This document shows positions 34,680-42,030 of a stretch of 64,000 bases of DNA, in pieces; position 1 is the stretch's first letter, and every line of letters begins with the position of its first letter. The stretch comes from CAXSBA01 sp965277105 (GTDB lineage: Bacteria; Spirochaetota; UBA12135; COTS27; CAXSBA01), in contig OZ255710.1 of assembly GCA_965277105.1 (NCBI GenBank), positions 1,612,001 through 1,676,000 of the forward strand, given 5' to 3'. The position numbers and the translations under genes are program-made. The notes under the pieces were generated by a model. The model had not been told where the DNA came from. It saw only the letters and a program-made list of their open reading frames with translations, and did no database searches.

Positions 34680-35706
34680 TAAAATCTTTGTTGAAGAGGA
34701 AGTTGCTCGCCTGCCTCGCACCAAAAACATTTTAAATTTCTTGGGGAAGGAGCCCATTTTGATTAAAAAAATCGACAATGTTTTTGGTAGAGTTCGAAAG
34801 CCTTATTTAGAGAAACGCACTAATTTAAATTTGCTTATTGGCAAGAAAAGAGGCACGCTAGTAAAACTCGCTCCCGATGCTTATGGGCAAACTTTTTCTC
34901 ATAGTAAGGAAGCTCTTCACTATTATTTTATTCACGCTTATAACTGCCTTTATGAATGCGAGTATTGTTATTTGCAAGGATATTTTTCTTCTCCGGACTT
35001 GGTCTTTTTTGTTAATCACGAAGAGATTATCGCGGCAATGGAGAAGAAAGTTAGCGAGCATCCCGATAAAAAATTATTCTTCCATGGAGGAGAATTCAGC
35101 GACAGTTTGGTTTTTTCTCATATTACTAATGAATTACCACTTTACTGGAGTTTTTTTAAAAAGCACCCTCAAGCTACTTTGGAGTTAAGGAGTAAGTCGA
35201 ATAACATCCAGGCACTTTTAGTTTTACCTCCTTTGCCCAATGCTGTTATTAGTTTTACACTTTCACCAGAAGTGATTATTAAAAAATACGAACATAAAAC
35301 CCCTTCTTTAAAAGCTAGGTTGTCGGCTATTAGCGAACTTAGTGCTAAGGGTTTTACTTTAGGCATTCATTTGGATCCCATTTTTTATCACCCAGAAGTT
35401 GCTAGCAGGTATGAGTCTCTGATTAAGGATTTGAGTAAGGCGTTAGCAGAGAGAAAAACTCAATTAGCTTACCTTTCTTTAGGGGTGGTACGCTTCCCGA
35501 AAGATATTTTCCAACAAGTGCAGGAAAATTATTCTACTAGTGATTGGCTACAAGAAGATTTTAAAACGTCTTTTGATGGGAAGTTGCGCTATCCTAGGCC
35601 TCAGAGAAAATTTTTATTGAAGCAACTACAACAAAAATTAATGGATAAGGGATTTTGCAAAAAATCTATTTATTTTTGTATGGAGCAACAAGAATTGGAG
35701 GATTAG
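34666..35706 (+). CDS. Spore photoproduct lyase-like radical SAM protein
   Basis: 346 residues. The radical SAM cluster motif is NCLYECEYCYLQGYF, with Cys94, Cys98 and Cys101, closely matching the position in SplB (YCYLQ is characteristic). KLFFHGGEFSDSLVF and ELRSKSNN continue the SPL pattern. SPL splits the spore photoproduct thymine dimer, but relatives occur in non-sporing bacteria, where the substrate is often unknown. The gene overlaps the nucleosidase-like gene and ends at a terminator. Confidence 0.82.
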   Translation: MATFNKIFVEEEVARLPRTKNILNFLGKEPILIKKIDNVFGRVRKPYLEKRTNLNLLIGKKRGTLVKLAPDAYGQTFSHSKEALHYYFIHAYNCLYECEYCYLQGYFSSPDLVFFVNHEEIIAAMEKKVSEHPDKKLFFHGGEFSDSLVFSHITNELPLYWSFFKKHPQATLELRSKSNNIQALLVLPPLPNAVISFTLSPEVIIKKYEHKTPSLKARLSAISELSAKGFTLGIHLDPIFYHPEVASRYESLIKDLSKALAERKTQLAYLSLGVVRFPKDIFQQVQENYSTSDWLQEDFKTSFDGKLRYPRPQRKFLLKQLQQKLMDKGFCKKSIYFCMEQQELED

Positions 35707-35746
35707 AAAAAGTTTAAGTGAATAAAATAGAAAATTATTATTTTAT

Positions 35747-35793
35747 TCATTTCATAACTCCCTAATATTTTTCATTAAGGAATTATGAAATGA
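35747..35793. terminator. Bidirectional terminator
   Basis: TCATTTCATAA pairs with TTATGAAATGA, extended by an imperfect inner stem, between convergent genes. A+T-rich tails on both sides suit use in either direction. Confidence 0.7.
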
Positions 35794-35806
35794 TTAATAA
35801 GAAAAC

Positions 35807-37660
35807 TTAATTATTTAATTGGAAAATGCTGATACCATCATCTCCACCCACCATTGATGAAACAAGAAGATAAGCTTTCCCGTTGATTACCGTAGTAGCG
35901 GTTTTATTAGCCTTTTCTAGTTTGTAAGTATTCCCTTTATATCCATCTTCTTTGTCTCCTACACTTGCGGTGTGAGTAAATGTTCCATCATCATTAATCT
36001 TAAACAGACTTACTCCGTTACCTATGTCAGTGTCAGCCCCTTCCCCAGTAATTAACAAGTAGGTGGTGTTGTTTATTTCGACAGTATTAAAAGAAGTCGA
36101 AGAGAACAATCCAAGTGCATTAATCCCAGTGTCACCAGGATAAATCTGTCGCCCATATTGTAAGTCTTCTTTTAAGGTTAATGTTCCATCGTTATTTACT
36201 GTGAAAACTCTAGTAGTATTACCACTCTTTAAAGTAAAGAGATAAGTAACACTTCCTACTTTTGCAGTTGTCATAGGAAAGCCATAATTATAATTTTGTT
36301 CATAGATATCTTGAACGCTAGCAAATGTTAGTTTCCCTTGATCATTGACTTCAAATACATTCAACTTACGACTATTCCCTGCGACAAAAAGAAAAGTAGA
36401 ACTGCCCACTAGAGCAGTAGCAACCTTGTTAGCTGTAGTTAATGCATCTTTACTATCAGTATGAGTTAATGAGCCACCATTATTTATCTTAAATACACTT
36501 ACTCCATTATCACCTTGTGCTGCTGCGAAGAGGTAGGTGCTACTTCCTATTTCTGCAGTAGTAATTGATTTAACCGATTTTAATTTATAAGTATTCCCAT
36601 TATTCCCATCATCTGTATCAGTAATGGTTTCAATATAAGTTAGCTTCGCCTGATCGTCTATACTATATATACTTATGCTGGAAGTTTTAACCCCGGCGGC
36701 AAAAAGATAATTAACTCCCCCCATTTCTGCAGTAGCTAAAGAAAAAATTTGAGGAATTTCTTGCTTGGCCTGATAATAATCATCATTAGTATCAACTGGA
36801 TTACTATCTAATGTGCCATCGTCATTAACTTTAAATACACTGACCCCATAATAATTACCAGTAAAAAGATAGTTTTTGTCTTGTATTTTTAGAATGGTTT
36901 TAAATAAAACATTTTCACTAAATGAGATATTTTGAATATTATTGGGGACAATTTTAATGGCGTAGCTTTTGCCTAAATCGATTCTTCCGCTATATAGTCC
37001 ATTGCCAGTAATTTCTAATTCAAAAGTATAAATTCCTATAGGCAAGTTTTCTTCTACAACTATTTCCCATTGGTTGTCTTCTTTTGTGGGATTGATTTTT
37101 ATTTTGTCTGATTGGAAATTGGCTGATGTATTAGAAAAACTAAGTTGCCCAGTTTTTTCTTCATCAAGTTTGATATCCCCAAAGGGAAAGCGACCATATT
37201 GCAGGTCTTTTTTTATTTCTTCTAGTTGTGGCCTATTATAAATATCATTATCAGTTAGTTTTGTAGAACTAACATTAAGAGTTAAGAGAGCGGTAGTAAA
37301 AGTAACTCCTTGATAGCTGTCAGTTCCAGTAATTGCTATTTGGAAGGTGTAGGTTGCTATAGGCAAGCCTTTACTTATTGTTATAATTCCAGAGGTCTTA
37401 CCTACTTTTATTTTATCGCTAGGAAAGTTTCCGTTAGAGCTTGTCCCATTCGTTAAAACAAAGTTAGCGGTTATACCACTTGCCACAGTCCCAAAAGCAA
37501 AACTATCATAATTAAAATCTTTATCTATAGTTTTATCTTCTATAGTAATGTCATTATTTGTAATTTGTTTTTCATTTGTAGTTGGAGTGTTAGTCGGGCA
37601 ACTAAATAAAATAAAAAACAAAAGACAAAAAAAATATTTTGTTTTATTAAATTTTTTCAT
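35807..37660 (-). CDS. Lipoprotein: two Ig-like repeats plus beta-propeller
   Basis: 617 residues; signal with lipobox FILFSC (Cys21). Two diverged copies of the Ig-like repeat (for example FGTVASGITANFVL then SGIITISKGLPIATYTFQI) precede seven units of the type YLFAAAQGDNGVSVFKINN, matching the propeller of the 2432-6013 protein. The repeats here are not near-identical in DNA, so this member is older or not under the same recombination. AAGGAAAA precedes the ATG. Role unknown, probably surface binding. Confidence 0.8.
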   Translation of the reverse strand: MKKFNKTKYFFCLLFFILFSCPTNTPTTNEKQITNNDITIEDKTIDKDFNYDSFAFGTVASGITANFVLTNGTSSNGNFPSDKIKVGKTSGIITISKGLPIATYTFQIAITGTDSYQGVTFTTALLTLNVSSTKLTDNDIYNRPQLEEIKKDLQYGRFPFGDIKLDEEKTGQLSFSNTSANFQSDKIKINPTKEDNQWEIVVEENLPIGIYTFELEITGNGLYSGRIDLGKSYAIKIVPNNIQNISFSENVLFKTILKIQDKNYLFTGNYYGVSVFKVNDDGTLDSNPVDTNDDYYQAKQEIPQIFSLATAEMGGVNYLFAAGVKTSSISIYSIDDQAKLTYIETITDTDDGNNGNTYKLKSVKSITTAEIGSSTYLFAAAQGDNGVSVFKINNGGSLTHTDSKDALTTANKVATALVGSSTFLFVAGNSRKLNVFEVNDQGKLTFASVQDIYEQNYNYGFPMTTAKVGSVTYLFTLKSGNTTRVFTVNNDGTLTLKEDLQYGRQIYPGDTGINALGLFSSTSFNTVEINNTTYLLITGEGADTDIGNGVSLFKINDDGTFTHTASVGDKEDGYKGNTYKLEKANKTATTVINGKAYLLVSSMVGGDDGISIFQLNN

Positions 37661-37711
37661 AATTTATATTTTCCTTGTATATTTATTTAAAATAATTAAT
37701 TATCGCCCTAT

Positions 37712-37717
37712 ATTATA
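37712..37717 (-). promoter_or_regulatory. -10 element for 35807-37660 lipoprotein
   Basis: TATAAT on the minus strand about 50 bp before the ATG at 37660, with no strong -35. Confidence 0.4.
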
Positions 37718-37931
37718 ACTTGTTTTTTTACCATTACTTATAAAGTAATTTATCGTAAAAAAATTGTTCTATCCATATCCCCGAGAATTATTGCTACAGG
37801 GAGCAATAAAATACCAGAAACTTTGTTTAGCAGACGATTAAATAAAGGAATAAAAGATGCGAAAAAATTATTTGTTGGGGATTTATGGCAGACAACATAA
37901 GGCCTTTAAGGAAATTCTGCTTTTTATGCAT

Positions 37932-38513
37932 TTACTGACATCCATTATGTTTTTTCCACATTTCTGCATTATGACCTTGGGGAATATTTCTGCACGGATC
38001 TTGAGAATACCCCCGCAATTGGTTATACAAGATGATTTGCTCATCTGTAAGTATGTTTGGAGTTTTCAAATGCGTTGAGAGATGGACAACTCTTAGCCTT
38101 GCTCGAACATTTTCAATTTCTTTAACAATCTTTTCTAAAAATTCTTGATTTATATTACCATTAGAAAAAGCATGGTTTAGTTTCCCTTCAAGATTAATCA
38201 ATTGTTCTCCTAGAGTGATTGCTTCTGCCTTCATTTCGTTGTAAATTTTTTGAATTGCTCTTTTCTGTGCTTTAGTAAGACTGATTTCTTCTTCCATTTC
38301 CAGAATGTGTACTGGTCCAGGTACTCCATTTAGTTCGGCAGCTTTTGCCATTCCCCATCCGCCTCCTTTTCTGAGTTCTTTTATATCATCAGGTGAAAGA
38401 CTTTTAATTTCTCTGTGTTGCTCTCCGATATATTTTGATGTATATGTTTCAGCAAACAATAATATCGGAATCAAAAATACCAGTATTAGAAGAAAATGTG
38501 ATTTTGATTTCAT
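37932..38513 (-). CDS. Spy/CpxP-like periplasmic protein
   Basis: 193 residues. Clear signal peptide (about 1-21, FLIPILLFAE). The mature part is helical with ISLTKAQKRAIQKIYNEM and ILTDEQIILYNQL, the LTxxQ-type motifs of Spy/CpxP/ZraP proteins. The tail CRNIPQGHNAEMWKKHNGC is rich in Cys and His and could bind metal. Such proteins act as envelope chaperones or metal-stress sensors. Sequence composition is less A+T-biased than surrounding core genes. It follows the broken glycosyltransferase by about 35 bp. Confidence 0.7.
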   Translation of the reverse strand: MKSKSHFLLILVFLIPILLFAETYTSKYIGEQHREIKSLSPDDIKELRKGGGWGMAKAAELNGVPGPVHILEMEEEISLTKAQKRAIQKIYNEMKAEAITLGEQLINLEGKLNHAFSNGNINQEFLEKIVKEIENVRARLRVVHLSTHLKTPNILTDEQIILYNQLRGYSQDPCRNIPQGHNAEMWKKHNGCQ

Positions 38514-38548
38514 GGTGACCTCTCAGTTTATTTGTAGTGCTTTGTTAC

Positions 38549-39435
38549 CTATTTGATTATTTTTTCAATCATTTGTACTAATTTGTCGGAAGGACCTTTT
38601 TGTAGTTTGCGAGCAAATAAGGATTTAGAACTTATTAAATTACTAATATCGCTCTCATCTAATACGTTTGGCAAGGATTTGCCCTTTGCGTTCCAGTCAA
38701 TATAATGAAAACCGCGTTCATTGGAGTCAAAATAGCTACTTGGATCTTCAGCCTTTTCAAAATCATGAGAAATATTTGCAGAAAATGGAGAGTTTTTAAC
38801 AATTGAATGAAAAAAGATTTCATCAGGAACTAAGGTATACTTGTGAAAAGATATATAGTCCTCGTTGTGCTTAATAAAGTTGAGTATATACCTTACACAC
38901 TCATGTGTAAGTGCCCACCACTGCGATCCCCAGTAAAGACTGATATTATTTAAACTCTTCTGGGAATCTTTGGTAATTTGTAAATTATTCTATTAAATCG
39001 GCTATCTATGAAGTAAAAGTATTTCACATATTTGCAATGCATATTATTATTTGAAGCCTCAAGTAATTTTTCAATACTAATGTATTCAATTTCAGAATCA
39101 AAGGCTGCTTTTATGTTGCTTAAAGGCTTAATTGGAAAATCAGACCCACTGAGAAGGCAAAAGCGATCAAAATGCTCTTTGAAGTTTAAGCTTGCATCTA
39201 AAAGACTTAACGTAGCTTCAACTTGACTAAATCCACCCTAGTTAACCCTGACTCTATTTTCATAATCAAGGAAGATAACATTTTTATGTTGAGAAATACA
39301 TCTTTGGAATTCAGAAATATCTACTTTTTTGTCTATGTGAATGAAGATGTATGCCCAGTCGCAAAGCAAGGACTCGACTAACTTGGCTAAATGAGTTGGC
39401 TGTCTGTGCGCCATTATGAGAATTGCAACTTTCAT
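38549..39435 (-). pseudogene. Broken core-2/I-branching GlcNAc-transferase-like gene
   Basis: From the ATG at 39435 the frame reads MKVAILIMAHRQPTHLAKLV and then stops at a TAG (39238-39240). The codons after it continue the same family, GGFSQVEATLSLLDASLN and FCLLSGSDFPIKPLS, where homologues have WGG, so TGG has become TAG. Near 38945-38960 the frame shifts; the new frame gives NNISLYWGSQWWALTHECV and FHYIDWNAKGKSLPNVL and runs to a TAG at 38549-38551. Intact length would be about 295 residues, normal for bacterial members that add or branch amino sugars on surface glycans. Two independent lesions argue for a real pseudogene, though assembly error is possible. Confidence 0.78.
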
Positions 39436-39457
39436 TTTTTTGTGTATTCTCTAAAAT

Positions 39458-39520
39458 AGTTAACGATTAAACTCAGGAGAAATGGTACGGTACGCCGTCC
39501 GCTGAAATGATTTGTTAGCT
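39458..39520 (-). other. Integron attC-like recombination site
   Basis: On the minus strand the site begins GCTAACAAATCATTTCAGCG just at the stop of the FkbM gene (TAA overlaps CTAAC) and ends about 60 bp later in TTTAATCGTTAACT. The left part agrees at roughly 20 of 25 positions, from memory, with aadA-type attC sites; outer bases GTTA/TAAC are complementary, and an inner ACGG/CCGT hairpin lies in the middle. Size and placement (3' of a short gene, stop codon inside the inverse core site) fit a gene-cassette end. The outer stem is imperfect and no intI is in the window. Confidence 0.5.
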
Positions 39521-40180
39521 GATGCTTTTACGTGTCCAGTTTTCCCACACAAATTTATATTGGTAGCTTGGTTTATGAGTTTTTATCAAACTCTCTTGGA
39601 TTCGCTCCATTCGAGAAAGAGAGTCTTGCGAGATTTGATGAAATTGAACTTGAATATTTTTTATGCGATTAACTAATTTTGTTTCAATCAATCTTTCGAG
39701 AAGCTCGTACTCGCCACCTTCAATATTGATCTTCATTAGATCAATATCCTGATTATCTTTTATATGCTCTTCTATCCAATCTTTAACATCAACAAGTTCA
39801 ATTTTTTCTTTACTCCCTGATTTTCCAAATATTGAGCTTCCATCCGCTGAAAGGTGAATTTCTTCAGATCGAGAAGTCTTCCCAAGACCATATCGATAAA
39901 CTTGGATTTTACCATTTTTAGTGAATCGCTCGCTTATTCGACTAGCAAAAGAGCTTACGGGTTCAAAAACAAAAATGGGGCATTGATAACGACCAAATAG
40001 ATCACTTGCCCACTGCCCTTCGTAACCACCAAGATCAAAAACGATAGACTCTTCATTGAGATCATAATTAAACCTTAAAGCATAGTCTCCGCCATCTGTA
40101 TACCATTTTCTTACCATCAACTGATGCTGAGAAGAAAAGGTTCCTCCCTTCAGATAGCTTAATATTTTATTAATGAGCAT
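39515..40180 (-). CDS. FkbM-family methyltransferase
   Basis: 221 residues from the ATG at 40180. SAM-binding motif IVFDLGGYEGQWASDLF and the family's DLMKINIEGGEYELLERLI are present. FkbM enzymes O-methylate sugars or polyketides; beside a glycosyltransferase remnant a surface-glycan role is likely. The frame is open to 40240, but that part only re-reads the upstream DsrE-like gene. It overlaps that gene by 11 bp. Its stop lies inside the attC-like site, as in integron cassettes. Composition differs from core genes. Confidence 0.83.
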   Translation of the reverse strand: MLINKILSYLKGGTFSSQHQLMVRKWYTDGGDYALRFNYDLNEESIVFDLGGYEGQWASDLFGRYQCPIFVFEPVSSFASRISERFTKNGKIQVYRYGLGKTSRSEEIHLSADGSSIFGKSGSKEKIELVDVKDWIEEHIKDNQDIDLMKINIEGGEYELLERLIETKLVNRIKNIQVQFHQISQDSLSRMERIQESLIKTHKPSYQYKFVWENWTRKSIS

Positions 40181-40547
40181 AATAATCTGATCGCATATTC
40201 CCAGATAATGCTTCATATAATTGTGGGAAACATCCGGCAACTACGCCTTCTACAGTATTCTTAGCGGTTACGTTCCCAGATCCGCATTGATGGAACTTTC
40301 CATTTGCCATATCGCGCCGAAGAGCACATTGATCACAAATCATCAAAAGAATGTTTTGTTCTTTGGCAATTTTTGCTAAACGTTCGCCATTAGCATCACC
40401 TTTTCTCAAGAAAAATAAATTGTCATCAAAAAACATCATGCCTATAACATTAGCACCATGATTACCTTGTTCAATTTGAGGTAATATCATTGTTGCTAGC
40501 TGAAAAGTTGATGCTATATTGTTACGAAATACATATGCTACTTTCAT
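40170..40547 (-). CDS. DsrE-like sulfur-relay family protein
   Basis: 125 residues: VAYVFRNNIASTFQLATMIL start, MMFFDDNLFFLRKGDANGERL, ICDQCALRR and VEGVVAGCFPQLYEAL give the DsrE/DsrF fold with candidate active cysteines in CDQC and GCFP. It may carry persulfide sulfur. A good AGGAGA site precedes the ATG. The last residues (RSDYYAH) look odd; in the +1 frame the DNA reads DQIIML, which resembles the DQVITL-like end I associate with the family, so a frameshift at the junction with the FkbM gene is possible. Confidence 0.72.
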   Translation of the reverse strand: MKVAYVFRNNIASTFQLATMILPQIEQGNHGANVIGMMFFDDNLFFLRKGDANGERLAKIAKEQNILLMICDQCALRRDMANGKFHQCGSGNVTAKNTVEGVVAGCFPQLYEALSGNMRSDYYAH

Positions 40548-40795
40548 TTAATTTTCTCCTAATTTAATAAAGATAAAGAATACTGAAAATTAAAGCGATT
40601 TTCTCTGCCTTTCAATAATCATAATATTATTTTAAAATTATACATTGAATTTTTTATATTATTGAATTTTAACCCATAAAAGCAAAGTCCTTAATATTAT
40701 TCTGTTTGATTAAATCAAGAAGTTTGGCACTTATGATATGAGTTCAATACTATATATTAATTATTTATTTTTTTTCTAAAATATTTATAAATAAT

Positions 40796-42022
40796 TTATC
40801 GTAAAAAACGTTCTAATAAATTTGTTTTTGCTTCGCTTTCTAGCCACTCTTTCCCGGGGTTAGAATCTTTAGTTACCCCTACTCCAGCATAGAGTAAATA
40901 ACCACCTTTAACTAGTTGGCTGCAACGTAAATTGACATATAAATCAATTTTACTACAATGTTTTACCTCGGGTTCTCCCCAGGGCCCCAAGTACCCAGTG
41001 TAGTAATCCCTTTTATGCTTTTCTATTTCACTAATAAATTTAATAGCTATTTTTCGGGGATAACCACAAATTGCTGGGGTGGGGTGAATTAGAGGAAGTA
41101 TATCGTAAGGCAAAGTATCACCATAGTATTTATTGGTATTGACTTTAAAAATAGTAGCCAAGTGGCAGAGGTTGCCGATGAGAAAATTTTTAGGGCCAAT
41201 CTCTAAATATTCCCTGAGGCGTAGCGTTTTAAAAGCATCTACAATAAAGCGACTCACATAGGCCTGCTCAACAATTTCTTTTTCGCTCCAAATGGGTTGG
41301 TTGGTTATGGTTTTACTAGTTGGTGGTTGGGAGAAGTAATACGTTCCTGCTAAAGCTAAAGTTTGGAAAATATTTTTTTCGTCTTTACTGATAAGGAGTT
41401 CCGGGGTTGCTCCTACCCAGGTTCCTACTTTAGTCGAAGAAACAAAGTAAGTAAGGGTGTTGGGATAATTATTCGCTAAAGAAATGAAAAAACTAATAGG
41501 ATCCACTTGACTGGGATTAAAGCGAATTTTACTTAAAACTATTTTCTGTAAGTCATCTTGCTCTTCTATTGTTTCCTTAATTTTTTGCACTTGTTGAATA
41601 AAAGTTTTTTTAGAAGTAGAAGGCTTAGAGGCTTTTCTATGATAATTTTCGAAATTATATTCTGTGGTTGTTTGAGAGAAAATCTTAGCTAACTCGTCGG
41701 CTAAAGCAACGGCTTTTTTTTTTTGCTGATTATAAAATATTTTTTGTTGATCAAAATTAATGATAATGTCACTTTCAAAGTAACTAGTTTTTTGATTTTC
41801 TTCATAGGGAGTAAAAATAAAAACCGGATGAGAATTAGAGAAATTCCGTAGGTTATTAATTTTTTCTTTTTTCACATCGCTAAGCGAAAAAATCAAGTAT
41901 TTTTTATTGGAAAGAGGAAGTTGAAAAAAGATAAAACTTAATTTTTTTTTTCTAGCAAAACCGTAAAGTTTTTTTGCAATATTGTTATTGAAAATAATGG
42001 AATGGTTTTCTTGAAATTTCAT
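40796..42022 (-). CDS. menF: Isochorismate synthase
   Basis: 408 residues of the chorismate-binding family. TWVGATPELLIS, LALAGTYYF, HPTPAICGYPR, DYYTGYLGPWGE, and YVNLRCSQL with a final ESEAKTNLLERFL form the MenF/EntC/DhbC pattern. It converts chorismate to isochorismate, first step of classical menaquinone synthesis or of a catecholate siderophore. The N-terminal 120 residues are poorly conserved, as usual. It follows uvrC by 8 bp, so it is probably co-transcribed. No other men or ent gene is visible. Confidence 0.88.
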   Translation of the reverse strand: MKFQENHSIIFNNNIAKKLYGFARKKKLSFIFFQLPLSNKKYLIFSLSDVKKEKINNLRNFSNSHPVFIFTPYEENQKTSYFESDIIINFDQQKIFYNQQKKKAVALADELAKIFSQTTTEYNFENYHRKASKPSTSKKTFIQQVQKIKETIEEQDDLQKIVLSKIRFNPSQVDPISFFISLANNYPNTLTYFVSSTKVGTWVGATPELLISKDEKNIFQTLALAGTYYFSQPPTSKTITNQPIWSEKEIVEQAYVSRFIVDAFKTLRLREYLEIGPKNFLIGNLCHLATIFKVNTNKYYGDTLPYDILPLIHPTPAICGYPRKIAIKFISEIEKHKRDYYTGYLGPWGEPEVKHCSKIDLYVNLRCSQLVKGGYLLYAGVGVTKDSNPGKEWLESEAKTNLLERFLR

Positions 42023-42030
42023 CTAAAAAA

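Noticed and set aside
37721..37902. Plus-strand frame reading like the end of a flavoprotein (IIATGSNKIPETLF, KKLFVGDL)
   Set aside because: Only about 60 codons, no start or upstream domain and overlapping the promoter of a minus-strand gene; similarity may be chance.
38513..38560. Second attC site after the broken glycosyltransferase (GGTAACAAAGCAC)
   Set aside because: Only a left-like half is present; no matching GTTA end before the next ATG 35 bp later.
39238..39240. TAG decoded as tryptophan or read through
   Set aside because: TAG ends other genes normally (for example at 2159-2161), and the same gene also has a frameshift.
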